From an uncultured Pseudomonadota bacterium (GTDB lineage: Bacteria > Desulfobacterota_B > Binatia > UBA9968), in assembly GCA_946478635.1 (NCBI GenBank), contig CAMLCX010000005.1, positions 1 through 34,019 on the forward strand: a stretch of DNA of 34,019 bases, written 5' to 3'. Both the position numbers and the translations under genes were made by a program. The notes under the pieces were generated by a model. That model saw only the letters and a list, made by a program, of their open reading frames with translations, ran no database searches and was not told where the DNA came from. Below are positions 1 through 8,808 of the stretch, one piece after another. Position 1 is the first letter of the stretch, and each line of letters begins with the position of its first letter.

Positions 1-297
1 AGTGTATTCCCGACTGTTCGATCATTTCCACCTTTGTTCTGGCGAACCATAAGCACCTTCATTTAAGAGTCACTACACTAGCAATTCACCGACCTTGCTG
101 TTGACTCTGTGTTTTCGCTGCCGGCCGCAAAGCCGCACCCATTGCGTCTCCGACGGATCAATCGCGACACCTCAGTGCATAACGGTGACCTGAACGATGG
201 AATGGGGATAACTGCAAACGGCGACGCCTCGGGGAACCGGACCCAACGACATGACACTTTGGGAGCATTCGACTTAAAGCAAAACGCAGCACCGTTT
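1..297. other. Intergenic stretch with no supported gene
   Basis: No reading frame here looks like a known protein, and I see no tRNA fold or strong terminator. A long plus-strand frame that starts inside it runs antisense into mlaC and is a shadow. Near the left edge the minus strand has ATG codons at 62, 50 and 25. Those at 50 and 25 follow purine-rich, Shine-Dalgarno-like bases, so a gene reading off the left edge may begin here. Only about 20 codons are visible, too few to judge. Confidence 0.4.
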
Positions 298-903
298 CTA
301 CAAAGCCTTCTCCTTGAGCATCCTCTTCAACTCTTCGTAGGACGATTTCGAGATCACGCGATCGAACTGCGAGCGGTAATTGTTAACGATGCTGATGTTC
401 TCGACGACCGCGTCATAGACCTTCCATTTACCGTCCGTGCGCTTTAGCCGGTAGACCACGGAGCTCTCTTCGCCTTTGGCATTGATCATGGTCGAGTCCA
501 CTTGAGCATAATCCTGATCGATGGTCTCGCGGCCAAACATCACCCTCTGGCCGTCGTAAAAATCAATCTTGTCTGAATAAATTTTCTCTAGGAAGGCGCG
601 AAAAAGCCCGACAAATTCCGCCTGCTCCGCCGAGCTACGGCGGCGCCAGTGCGCTCCGAGGGAACGCCGCGCCATCTCGTCGTAGTCGAACATCGGATTG
701 ACGATCTCCTTCAGCCGCTCGATGCGCTCCATTTTGTGGTCGGCTGGTTTTAACTTCGGATCTTTCAAAACGGCGATCGCCCCGTCCACCGCCGTTTTGA
801 CAAAGGTTAACGGTTCGCCGGCGTGGATCGCATCGGAGCCGGCGGCGAGCCATAATATTGTGAAAAGCACAATGCGAAGTTTTTGTGGCCCGTGAAGTTC
901 CAT
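298..903 (-). CDS. mlaC: MlaC family phospholipid-binding periplasmic protein
   Basis: This 201-residue protein matches the MlaC/Ttg2D family, the soluble periplasmic carrier that shuttles phospholipid between the outer-membrane MlaA complex and the inner-membrane MlaFEDB transporter. The sequence shows a hydrophobic signal peptide (about residues 10-25, likely cleaved near Ala28). The family pattern of a conserved FDYDEMARRSLG segment (near residue 73), a YxxKIDFYDG stretch and the WKVYDAVVENISIVNNYRSQF block follows. The length is typical. ATG at 903 has a GGGGGA ribosome site seven to twelve bases upstream. It lies 19 bases downstream of dgkA on the same strand, so the two are probably co-transcribed. 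The mlaFED partner genes are not in the window; they may lie elsewhere. Family assignment is firm; the transport role is inferred from the family. Confidence 0.9.
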   Translation of the reverse strand: MELHGPQKLRIVLFTILWLAAGSDAIHAGEPLTFVKTAVDGAIAVLKDPKLKPADHKMERIERLKEIVNPMFDYDEMARRSLGAHWRRRSSAEQAEFVGLFRAFLEKIYSDKIDFYDGQRVMFGRETIDQDYAQVDSTMINAKGEESSVVYRLKRTDGKWKVYDAVVENISIVNNYRSQFDRVISKSSYEELKRMLKEKAL

Positions 904-922
904 AATTCCCCCACTGCGTGTT

Positions 923-1276
923 TTATCGGTCGAGGAATAGCATCAACCAGATGGTCCCCGTCAGAAGAATCGAGCAAAACACCGCTGCCGAGCCAAGATC
1001 TTTGGCGCGTCCGGAAAGGTCGTGAAAATCACTGCCGATGCGATCAACGACTGTTTCAATCGCGGAATTGATGAGCTCGACCACAACCACGAGCAGCCAA
1101 CTGCCAATCAACAAAGCGCGCTCGACGCCCGATCGCCCTAGCCACAAAGCAAGCGGTAGAGCGAGTAATGAAAAACAGAACTCATAACGCAATGATGCTT
1201 GCGTGCGCCAACCCGCGCGGAACCCCTGCCAGGAGTATCGCGTGGCGAGCAACATGCGGCGGAGGAAAGTAATCAC
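923..1276 (-). CDS. dgkA: Diacylglycerol kinase, DgkA family
   Basis: This small integral membrane kinase phosphorylates diacylglycerol (or undecaprenol in some relatives) to recycle lipid by-products in the inner membrane. The 117-residue length fits the prokaryotic DgkA family. Three hydrophobic helices are visible (about 32-47, 54-70 and 94-115). The signature ELINSAIETVVDRI occupies residues 67-80, with Glu67, Asn70 and Glu74 equivalent to catalytic or metal-binding residues of Escherichia coli DgkA, followed by AKDLGSAAV (91-99). The start chosen is GTG at 1276, which keeps the full N-terminal amphipathic helix; the ribosome site there is weak. It is followed 19 bases later by mlaC, linking two envelope-lipid functions. 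Whether the substrate is diacylglycerol or undecaprenol cannot be told from the sequence. Confidence 0.93.
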   Translation of the reverse strand: MITFLRRMLLATRYSWQGFRAGWRTQASLRYEFCFSLLALPLALWLGRSGVERALLIGSWLLVVVVELINSAIETVVDRIGSDFHDLSGRAKDLGSAAVFCSILLTGTIWLMLFLDR

Positions 1277-1347
1277 TGCAACTCATTCAGCGCATTCGGG
1301 CACGATGGAACGTGTGTTTAACAAATCGAAAGCTTTTCGGCAAGAAA

Positions 1348-3579
1348 CTATTCGTAGACTTTACCCTTGAGCGCGTTCAGCACCTTTTCCGCAGTGATCG
1401 GCAGCGTTTTGATGCGAACACCGACCGCGTCCTCCACGGCATTGGCAATGGCCGCGGCGGTGGGGATGAGCGCCGTCTCCCCAATGCTCATGCTATTATA
1501 CGGACCGCTGCCAAAATCGGATTGCAGGATCGCGGTATGGAGATGCGGAATATCCAAAATGTTGGGAATCTTATATTCACCGAGATTCGCCGCGAGCACT
1601 TTGCCGCTCTCATCATAGGCGAGGTTCTCGATGACGCCGTAGCCCATCCCCATGATGACCCCACCGTCGATTTGGCCCTGATGAGTTAACGGATTCAATA
1701 TTGCGCCGGTGTTGTGCGCGGTGGTGAGTTTTTTTACCCGCACTTGGCCGGTTTCCGGGTCGACCTCCACCTCCGCCACTTGCGCGACCAGCGAAGCTTC
1801 CGGTCCATCAGCCATGTTCATGTAATGCCCTTCCACGGTCAATGGGGCCCCGTTGGCCCGGGCGATTTCCGCGTAGATCATGCGCTGCTCGGCGCGGCCG
1901 TGGGTCACCCCACCATCGACGATAATGAGATCATCGGGCGACGCATTCATAACCCGCCCTGCGACCGTGAGTATTTCTCGGCGCATTTTGCGTGCGGCGT
2001 CCAGTGCCGAATTGCCATGAACGCGTGTGCTGCTGCTGCCGCGCACTCCGGTATCCTTGATCACCCTGGATGAATCGAGCATTTCAACGCGGATCGCGTC
2101 CAGCGAGACGTGAAGCTCTTCGCCGACGATCTGTCGCATCATGGTAAAAACCCCGGGACCCGTGTCGGTCACGGCGGATGCAAGCGTGACCGCTCCATCG
2201 TCGTCGATTTGCAACAAGGCATAGGATTCCCCGCCTTTTGAAACCCAATCGGCGATCGCGCAGCCGCGGCCGGTATTCTTCGGCTTGACCCGCTTGTAGC
2301 CCGATTCTTCCAACGCTTTTGCCAAAGTCTCCGTAGCCTTCACATGGGGCACCACTTCGCCGAGCGGCGCCGCGTCGCCGTCGTGCATTAGATTCATGCG
2401 GCGAAACTCGGTGGGATCGATGCCCAGGCGACGCGCCACCAGATCGGCCTGGCTCTCGCACGCGAAAATCGCCTGCAAATGACCGGGCGCGCGCATGTAA
2501 CCGCACGGCATTTTGTTGGTGTAGACGTACTTTTCTTCGACCAGGCAGTTGGGCACCCGATAAGGGCCGGGAGCATCGTGCGCGCCGACGAGGAATCCTT
2601 GGGGACGGTAGGCGCCGTAGGCGCCGCTGTCGAAAACAAACTGCACATGCTGAGCGATCAGGATGCCGTTTTTCTTCACCCCGGTCTTCACCGTAATCAC
2701 CGCGCCATGGCGTGGATTGCCCGCCATGAGCTCTTCGGTATAGTCGATCAGCATCTTCACGGGCCGGCCGCTTTGCCGCGCCAACGCATAGCAGAGCGCG
2801 ACGTCGTTGCCGTCGCCTTTGCCGCCGAAATCTCCGCCCACGTAGCACGGCCGGATCACCAAGCTGGCCGGCGCGATCTGCAATGCATTGCCGACCTGGT
2901 CGCGCAGTGCAAACGGGCTTTTGTTCGACGACCAGATCTCCGCGGTCTCATCATCGTTGATGCGCACGACGGAACAATGCGGCTCGATGTAGGCCTGGTG
3001 CACGGCGGGCACGGTAAAGGTATTTTCAACGACGACGTCCGAGTGGCGGAAACCTTCCTCCACGTCACCCTTCTTCCAATTGAGGCGCACGAAAACATTG
3101 CTTGGCACATCAATCTTGTGCAGCAACCCTTTGTACTCTCCGACGTTCGGATGAAGCAGCGGAGCGTTTTGCGCCATCGCTTCGACCGGGTCGGTGACAA
3201 TGGGCAGACTCTCATACTCGACTTCGATCAAATCCAGCGCTGCCGTGGCGATCGCTTCGCTCTCCGCCGCCACGGCAGCGACCTTTTCGCCGGCGTAACG
3301 CACCACATCCTCGGCCAATAACGGCATGTCGACAATCTTCTTGCCGATGCGCGCGCCCGTAAGGTCTGCGCCTGTCAGGACCGCTTTCACACCCGGCAAT
3401 TCACGCACCCGCGCTACATCGATCTTCTTGATTCGACCATGCGCTACCGGACTCCGCAAAACTTTGGCCCAAAGCATATTGGGGAGCGCCACATCGACCG
3501 CATAAACGGCGCCGCCGCCGACTTTCTCTTGACCTTCGACTCTTGGACTGGGAATTCCCACGCTGCGAATCTCACTCAT
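1348..3579 (-). CDS. Molybdopterin-binding hydroxylase large subunit (xanthine dehydrogenase/CoxL family), orphan
   Basis: The 743-residue protein is the molybdenum-cofactor subunit of a xanthine dehydrogenase-type hydroxylase. The N-terminal a/b-hammerhead domain (about 15-125) precedes the cofactor-binding domain. Visible motifs are VGGDFGGKGD (247-256), YMRAPG (361-366), the GVRGSSSTR segment near 525, and SIGETALIP near the C-terminus, where Glu701 is placed like the catalytic glutamate of the family. The active-site loop lacks the AYxCSFR signature of form I carbon monoxide dehydrogenase, so CO is an unlikely substrate. ATG at 3579 has an AGGGAG ribosome site. No iron-sulfur or FAD subunit gene lies on either side, which is unusual because these enzymes are normally encoded as three-gene sets. 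Substrate is unknown; an aldehyde or N-heterocycle hydroxylase is possible. Confidence 0.9.
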   Translation of the reverse strand: MSEIRSVGIPSPRVEGQEKVGGGAVYAVDVALPNMLWAKVLRSPVAHGRIKKIDVARVRELPGVKAVLTGADLTGARIGKKIVDMPLLAEDVVRYAGEKVAAVAAESEAIATAALDLIEVEYESLPIVTDPVEAMAQNAPLLHPNVGEYKGLLHKIDVPSNVFVRLNWKKGDVEEGFRHSDVVVENTFTVPAVHQAYIEPHCSVVRINDDETAEIWSSNKSPFALRDQVGNALQIAPASLVIRPCYVGGDFGGKGDGNDVALCYALARQSGRPVKMLIDYTEELMAGNPRHGAVITVKTGVKKNGILIAQHVQFVFDSGAYGAYRPQGFLVGAHDAPGPYRVPNCLVEEKYVYTNKMPCGYMRAPGHLQAIFACESQADLVARRLGIDPTEFRRMNLMHDGDAAPLGEVVPHVKATETLAKALEESGYKRVKPKNTGRGCAIADWVSKGGESYALLQIDDDGAVTLASAVTDTGPGVFTMMRQIVGEELHVSLDAIRVEMLDSSRVIKDTGVRGSSSTRVHGNSALDAARKMRREILTVAGRVMNASPDDLIIVDGGVTHGRAEQRMIYAEIARANGAPLTVEGHYMNMADGPEASLVAQVAEVEVDPETGQVRVKKLTTAHNTGAILNPLTHQGQIDGGVIMGMGYGVIENLAYDESGKVLAANLGEYKIPNILDIPHLHTAILQSDFGSGPYNSMSIGETALIPTAAAIANAVEDAVGVRIKTLPITAEKVLNALKGKVYE

Positions 3580-3682
3580 AGCAACTCCCTCTCGCTCGTT
3601 TTATCACCACGCGGTCAAACTATTGCGCTCATTGCGTCGCTAAAGTCGCCGAGTTGTTTTCAAATTCGTTTTCGTGCGCGCA

Positions 3683-3712
3683 TTGCGCTTGTTTTCCAAC
3701 CGCAACTATGAT
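3683..3712 (+). promoter_or_regulatory. Possible sigma70-type promoter of the 95-residue coiled-coil gene
   Basis: TTGCGC (3683-3688) and TATGAT (3707-3712) are separated by 18 bases. The -10 matches five of six consensus bases, the -35 is weaker. Transcription from about 3719 would give a leader of about 50 bases ahead of the GTG at 3770. Pattern match only. Confidence 0.35.
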
Positions 3713-3769
3713 TTGTGGTAGTTATAACAACCAAAACTTCGTAGCAAGTGCGCAAGGAGGAAGATTCTC

Positions 3770-4057
3770 GTGGACGATGTAAAGAGTCAGATGGAAGGCG
3801 TTACCCGCGTATACAACGAACTGGATACCAAAATATCCGACAAGGGTGGGGTGCAAAATCTGTTCGGCATGAACAGAAAAATTCGCCAGGCCCTCGAATC
3901 AATCAGCATCGGCGAGTTGGATTCGATGCTCGCAGAAATCCATCGCGCAAAAGAAGGTTTGACCCGGCTGCAGGAAGACGTGGTTGAGATCCGGGTTTTG
4001 AAGGAAGTCCTGAGTTCACCCGTATCCAAACAGATGAACGGCCAAGTCCGGATGTAA
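3770..4057 (+). CDS. Small coiled-coil protein of unknown function
   Basis: I do not recognise this 95-residue protein. It has no signal peptide or membrane segment, so it is probably cytoplasmic. It is rich in charged residues and has long helical stretches with heptad-like spacing (about residues 28-80: ALESISIGELDSMLAEI, then HRAKEGLTRLQEDVVEIRVL), which suggests a coiled coil. The start is GTG at 3770, supported by a strong AAGGAGG ribosome site at 3754-3760. It is a single gene on the plus strand between two minus-strand genes, convergent with lhr and divergent from the molybdopterin enzyme. An 18-bp perfect palindrome begins two bases after the stop codon. The strong ribosome site and independent promoter-like sequence make it likely to be a real gene, but no function can be given. 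Confidence 0.65.
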   Translation: MDDVKSQMEGVTRVYNELDTKISDKGGVQNLFGMNRKIRQALESISIGELDSMLAEIHRAKEGLTRLQEDVVEIRVLKEVLSSPVSKQMNGQVRM

Positions 4058-4058
4058 C

Positions 4059-4076
4059 TCGACGAAATTTCGTCGA
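4059..4076. repeat. 18-bp perfect palindrome after the coiled-coil gene
   Basis: TCGACGAAATTTCGTCGA reads the same on both strands and starts immediately past the TAA stop. A second arm pair, ACTCGAC (4057-4063) and GTCGAGT (4079-4085), can form an alternative outer stem. It lies between convergent genes. No T-run follows, so it is not a classical intrinsic terminator; a protein-binding operator or a factor-independent stem are alternatives. Confidence 0.6.
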
Positions 4077-4178
4077 AAGTCGAGTGGCGGCGGGCCGCCC
4101 TGTTTGGCATCGCAGCATTTCCTTCAGCTTTGCCGGCAGTTCCCCTTCGCCGGGTGAGGCTCTTTTGGCGCTGCGCCG

Positions 4179-7100
4179 CTAAATCTGTTTTTCCCGCGAC
4201 TGGTGTTGAACCCGGCTGAGCATCTTCCCCAATACGCCTGTGCCGACAACAAGCCCGTCGCGGTAGGCGATGACTTGGTTCGAGTATGGCGACAACCGCC
4301 CGCCGGGAGTAATAATTCCGATCAAATTCAACGGATCAGCCGCAGAAACCAGAACCGTTTCTTCGCTCCCTGGGCCGCGTCTAAGCGCGCGCAGCCCATC
4401 AACCGCTTGCGGCAAGGCAAACTGCTCGCCAATGAAGCCGTTCACAAAGCGGCCGCCGCGGATTTCGCCTCTCGCCTCGAGGCGCCGATACACACCGAGC
4501 AGACTGCGCCACGGCGGCGCGAGCGTTTCGCGCGCAAGCAACTCGCGAAAAACTACTCCGTAGCGCTGCAGTAGCTGGCGCGCGTGCATCTCTATCTTTG
4601 CTTCGCTGCTGATAGGTTCGCCATTAAACCCAGGGCGCCACAGCGACCAGCGCCCGACGGGCATGGACCGTTCGGGACTTTTCCCGCCGGAAAGCACGCG
4701 CAGGCGTCGACTCTCCAGTCTTTTGTGATCGGGAGTCAGAAGAATTCTTAGCCCCGCGATACCATCGCCGGTCGCAAGCCCGTGCGCGACCAGTTGCCAT
4801 AAGGCTTCTTCAACTTTAACTTTCAAAATTCCCGTCGCGCGCGCGATATCCAAAAGGAAAGACGCGCCATGGCGGTCGAGATAACGGGCCACATCCTGAG
4901 CCATTGGCGAGAGTGTGGAAATTTGATCAAAGCGTATTGTCGGCGCTGCCAAATAAACATCGATATCGTCGCGTACCAGAAACGCGATCGGCGCATTTCG
5001 CGCCGGAGCGAGCATTCGTCTGCTTCGTTTCGCCGATCGCAACGGCGGCTCGGCATCGTCGCCGTCTGTTGCGGCGCCGGACTTGAGCCGTCCCCACGCA
5101 ACCACGCCTGCAAGACAAAGATGCTCGAGATCGGCGGGGTCATAATGTTCGATTCGTCCGGGCAAAACCTGCTGCTCCCACGCAGGCCCCGGCAATTCCA
5201 AACCCTGGAGTTGTCGAATCACCTGTAGAAGGCCATCACGGCCGCGAAGCTTCGTGCCCGGCGTCACATGCTGCCAAGTCAATTGAAAACGCATGAAATC
5301 GGCCGCCGAAACCGGCTCAATCTCCTTGCGCATGCGCCCGAGCGTCAGGCGATGAATGCGCGCGAGCAAGACGCGGTCACACCATTCGGTCTCGCCGACT
5401 GGTTGATCTGCGGTGAATTGACCGCGCAAAACCACGCCGGCGCTTTCCAATGCAAGCAAAGCGGACTCGATCCTCTCGCGTGGCAAACCCAAGCGGGCCG
5501 CCAGGCCACTCGCGCGGATTGGGCCGCTGACTTCGAGCCATCCCTGCACAATTTTCTTATACGCATCCTCCTCGGATGCCGTTCTTTCATCGAAACCAAG
5601 CGGCAACTCGACCGCCGGAACTAACGAAGCCGACGGTATGGCGAGGCGAATCAAATCAGTTTTTTCTGCAGCGACGTAAGCGCGCTGTTCGCCGGCCTCC
5701 ACCGCCGGCCAGATTACGACGGTCGCGCGGCCGCCTTTGATCAAGGCTTCTGCCAAAGCACGCCAATGCGGCCGCCAATACTCCGGCAATAAACCGATTC
5801 CGAGCAAAAGATCGTGCAACTCGTCCGCGTTGCGAACTTCCGGCCAAGCCTGGCGACAAACCTCTTCGATGGCGTCAGGATCGAGTCGGCCAAACTCTTG
5901 CGCGAGTCGTGGATCGACACGGCGCAAAGACACGGCGCGTGCGCGCCGCTCTTCAAGCGGCGCATCATCGAGAAAAGCGTACGGATTGGCGTTGAGGATT
6001 TCATGCGCCATCGGCGACGGCGCCGGCGTGTCGACAGCCAGCGTCTGAAGCGCACCGCTTTCGATGCGCGAAAGTATCTCCGCTAGACCATCGACGTCCA
6101 TGGCCTCATGAAGGCAATCGCCCATGGTTTCTTTGACCAGCGGATGATCGGGAAGCTCCACCGGACCGCTGCGATTGTCCTGACACATCACCTGCTCGGG
6201 GAATACCGCGGCGAGAAGATCTTCGGCGCGCATGCGCTGCAGCGCCACCGGAACTTTCCGACCACCGTTGTGGCGCTTGATCGCCAGGGCACGGGTGGCG
6301 TTCCAGCGCCAGCGGTTGTCGAACATCGGCGAGGCAAGCGCCGCCTGGGTCAGATTGTATTCGACGTTTCCCGGCCGCAGCATGGAAAACACATCGCTCA
6401 AAGGAAACGAATGCTGCTCGACCAAAGAAATACACAGGCCGTCATCAGTGGCCGCCGCTTGAAGCTCACGATCGAAGCTCACGCAGAAACGCTTGCGCAG
6501 TGCGAGGCCCCAGGCGCGATTGATGCGCCCGCCCCAGGGCGAATGAATAATTAATTGCATGCCGCCCGCTTCGTCGAAAAACCGCTCGGCGATCACCTTG
6601 TCCTGGGCTGGCACAGTGCCGAGCATTTGCACGGTGTCGGCGACGTAACCGACGATCTGCTCGGCGGCACTTTGCGTCATCGATACTTCGGCCATCAGCC
6701 ACGCGACCGCCAGCACGCGGTCCGCGAGTTTTTCGGCGACGGCTTTACGCAGGTCGGAAACCGCCGCCGACAATTCAAGGGTCCGCGCCGGCGCCTCGCC
6801 CATCCAAAATGGAATACTCGGCGGCAAGCCCTGGGCATCCTCGACCCAAACCACACCGGAACCGACGCGCCGAATGCGCCAGGAATGATTGCCCAGCAAG
6901 AATATATCGCCGGCGAGACTCTCGATGGCAAAATCTTCATTCACCGTGCCGACGAACGTTTCGCTGGGAAATTCAACGACCCGGTAATCCGCCGTGTCGG
7001 GAATTGCGCCGCCGTTGGTGATCGCCGTCAGACGCGCGCCGCGCCGCGCGCGCAGCATGCCATGGATGCGGTCACGGTGAAGATAGGCGCTCCGCCGGCT

Positions 7101-8606
7101 GCGCCGGGTTTCAACGCCCTCGCTGAGCATCTCGATCAGTTGATCAAAATCGTCGCGGGTTAAATCCTTATACGGGTAAGCCGAGCGCACCAGCTGCCAC
7201 AACTCATCTTCGCTAATTCCAGCCTCATCTCTAATATTGTTTTCACCCCCACCTCTTTCCTCCCCCGCGTTGCGGGGGAGGATGAAGGAGGGGGTACTCC
7301 GTCCCGCCGGGCTCTTTGTGGTCAATTCCAAACTCGCCACCGCGGCGACCATTTGCTGCGCCAAAATATCGAGAGGTTTCTGAATAATCGATAGCTTGTC
7401 CAACTGGCCTTGTCGGACCGCCCGGATCGCAGCGACAGTTTGCAGCAAATCGTCCCGCGTCAGCGGGTAAAAAACACCTTTCGGAATCGCGCCAAGCCAG
7501 TGACCGGACCGACCGACTCGCTGCAAAAGCACCGCGAGATTGCGCGGCGAACCGATGTGACAAACCAGGTCGACTTGGCCGATATCGATGCCGAGCTCTA
7601 ACGACGCCGTTGCCACGACGACGGAATACTCGCCGGACTTGAGTTTCTCTTCGACCTCTAAGCGCATTTTGCGCGAAAGGCTGCCATGATGCGCGCCGAC
7701 CTTGCCCTCGCCCAGTCTTTCGGTCAACTGGTGCGCCACCCGCTCGACCAGACGGCGCGTGTTGACGAACACCAGGGTCGTGCGGTGCGCTTGGACCCGC
7801 TCGACGACCTTATCGTAGACCGCCGACCAGATATCCTGACGAATAATCGGTCCGAGCTCCTGATCTGGAACTTCAATGCTGAGTTCCATCTCGCGCCGGT
7901 GGCCGACGTCGATGATCGAGCAATCAGGCGCACCGTCCGCGCGGATATGCTTGGATCCGATCAGCAGGCGGGCAACCTCTTCAATCGGTTTCTGTGTCGC
8001 ACTCAAGCCTATCCGTTGCAGGCGTCGGCGGGCCAAAGCATCGAGCCGCTCGAGGGAGAGTGCCAGATGCGCGCCGCGCTTATCCTGCGCCACGGCGTGT
8101 ATCTCATCGACAATCAGTGTCTCGGCGCTGCTCAAAAACTCCCGGCTGCGCGACGCTGTGAGCAAAATGTAGAGAGACTCCGGCGTCGTGATCAGAATGT
8201 GCGGCGGTCGCCGCACCATGGCCTGGCGCTCATGGGCCGGCGTATCGCCCGAGCGCACGGCAACGCGAATTGTCGGCAAGAGAATTCCTTCACGCCCCGC
8301 CAAGTCATAGATCTCCGCCAGCGGCGCCTGAAGATTTTTCGCAATATCGTTGCCAAGCGCTTTAAGCGGAGAGACGTACACGACGCTGGTGCGCTCATTC
8401 AGCTCCCCGGCCAACGCCCGCTTGATCAACCGGTCGATGGACCACAGAAACGCCGCCAGGGTTTTACCTGATCCCGTCGGCGCCGCGATCAGCGTCGATT
8501 TCCCCGCGGCAATGGCTTCCCAGCCTTGCCGCTGCGCGAGCGTAGGATTCTCGAAGCGCCCCGTGAACCAGCGCTGAACGATGGGATGAAATAATGAGAG
8601 GCTCAA
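4179..8606 (-). CDS. lhr: Large ATP-dependent helicase, Lhr family
   Basis: This 1475-residue protein is a long Lhr superfamily 2 helicase, a family that unwinds DNA or DNA:RNA hybrids and is linked to repair. The helicase core shows Walker A AAPTGSGKT (41-49), the DEIH box (167-170), LSATQ motif III near residue 200, the second RecA domain with ATASLELGID and QRVGRSGH near residues 335-370, then winged-helix and Lhr-specific domains, and a long C-terminal extension typical of Lhr rather than Lhr-Core. The start is TTG at 8606, chosen because GGAG lies five bases upstream and the protein begins with the family-typical FHPIVQRWF segment. An in-frame 17-residue insertion encoded by a palindromic repeat occupies residues 438-454. 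A possible promoter lies at 8637-8665. It appears to be a single-gene transcript. Confidence 0.93.
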   Translation of the reverse strand: MSLSLFHPIVQRWFTGRFENPTLAQRQGWEAIAAGKSTLIAAPTGSGKTLAAFLWSIDRLIKRALAGELNERTSVVYVSPLKALGNDIAKNLQAPLAEIYDLAGREGILLPTIRVAVRSGDTPAHERQAMVRRPPHILITTPESLYILLTASRSREFLSSAETLIVDEIHAVAQDKRGAHLALSLERLDALARRRLQRIGLSATQKPIEEVARLLIGSKHIRADGAPDCSIIDVGHRREMELSIEVPDQELGPIIRQDIWSAVYDKVVERVQAHRTTLVFVNTRRLVERVAHQLTERLGEGKVGAHHGSLSRKMRLEVEEKLKSGEYSVVVATASLELGIDIGQVDLVCHIGSPRNLAVLLQRVGRSGHWLGAIPKGVFYPLTRDDLLQTVAAIRAVRQGQLDKLSIIQKPLDILAQQMVAAVASLELTTKSPAGRSTPSFILPRNAGEERGGGENNIRDEAGISEDELWQLVRSAYPYKDLTRDDFDQLIEMLSEGVETRRSRRSAYLHRDRIHGMLRARRGARLTAITNGGAIPDTADYRVVEFPSETFVGTVNEDFAIESLAGDIFLLGNHSWRIRRVGSGVVWVEDAQGLPPSIPFWMGEAPARTLELSAAVSDLRKAVAEKLADRVLAVAWLMAEVSMTQSAAEQIVGYVADTVQMLGTVPAQDKVIAERFFDEAGGMQLIIHSPWGGRINRAWGLALRKRFCVSFDRELQAAATDDGLCISLVEQHSFPLSDVFSMLRPGNVEYNLTQAALASPMFDNRWRWNATRALAIKRHNGGRKVPVALQRMRAEDLLAAVFPEQVMCQDNRSGPVELPDHPLVKETMGDCLHEAMDVDGLAEILSRIESGALQTLAVDTPAPSPMAHEILNANPYAFLDDAPLEERRARAVSLRRVDPRLAQEFGRLDPDAIEEVCRQAWPEVRNADELHDLLLGIGLLPEYWRPHWRALAEALIKGGRATVVIWPAVEAGEQRAYVAAEKTDLIRLAIPSASLVPAVELPLGFDERTASEEDAYKKIVQGWLEVSGPIRASGLAARLGLPRERIESALLALESAGVVLRGQFTADQPVGETEWCDRVLLARIHRLTLGRMRKEIEPVSAADFMRFQLTWQHVTPGTKLRGRDGLLQVIRQLQGLELPGPAWEQQVLPGRIEHYDPADLEHLCLAGVVAWGRLKSGAATDGDDAEPPLRSAKRSRRMLAPARNAPIAFLVRDDIDVYLAAPTIRFDQISTLSPMAQDVARYLDRHGASFLLDIARATGILKVKVEEALWQLVAHGLATGDGIAGLRILLTPDHKRLESRRLRVLSGGKSPERSMPVGRWSLWRPGFNGEPISSEAKIEMHARQLLQRYGVVFRELLARETLAPPWRSLLGVYRRLEARGEIRGGRFVNGFIGEQFALPQAVDGLRALRRGPGSEETVLVSAADPLNLIGIITPGGRLSPYSNQVIAYRDGLVVGTGVLGKMLSRVQHQSREKQI
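7245..7295 (-). repeat. 51-bp palindromic repeat element inserted in frame in lhr
   Basis: Two 24-base arms flank a 3-base loop. The inner 10 bases of each arm (CCTCCCCCGC at 7259-7268 and GCGGGGGAGG at 7272-7281) pair perfectly, and 20 of 24 positions pair overall. The element is exactly 17 codons and starts and ends on codon boundaries, encoding TPSFILPRNAGEERGGG (lhr residues 438-454). The composition, runs of five C or G, differs from the surrounding coding sequence. It resembles the REP-like or Rickettsia-palindromic-element type of dispersed hairpin. I see no second copy in the window. Confidence 0.75.
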
Positions 8607-8636
8607 CAGATCTCCGCGCCCCGGCGCGCAAAGACC

Positions 8637-8665
8637 AGGCTAAAAAGAAAACGCCCCGGGGTCAA
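8637..8665 (-). promoter_or_regulatory. Possible sigma70-type promoter of lhr
   Basis: On the minus strand TTGACC (8665-8660) and TAGCCT (8642-8637) are spaced by 17 bases. The -35 matches five of six consensus positions and the -10 three. Transcription would begin about 24 bases ahead of the lhr TTG start. Pattern match only. Confidence 0.4.
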
Positions 8666-8808
8666 GCACACAGCGTTTGAAATCAAATTTACCGGCGTTT
8701 GAATTGACGGAGAGCTGAAGGTGGACTCACGTCCGTAAGAGCGGTGGAAAATAAGCCGCCCGAGGCACGAAACTTTACTTTCCGGAAAATGCTCTAGACT
8801 CCGGCCTA

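Noticed and set aside
1..62. Possible start of a minus-strand gene reading off the left edge
   Set aside because: Only about 20 codons are visible and the choice among three ATG codons is unclear.
2479..3321. 280-codon plus-strand open frame
   Set aside because: Antisense to the molybdopterin enzyme, whose motifs are clear; low-complexity His/Arg content.
4167..4177. GGCGC-T-GCGCC hairpin at the end of lhr
   Set aside because: A one-base loop is not realistic and no T-run follows on the lhr strand, so it is not a terminator.
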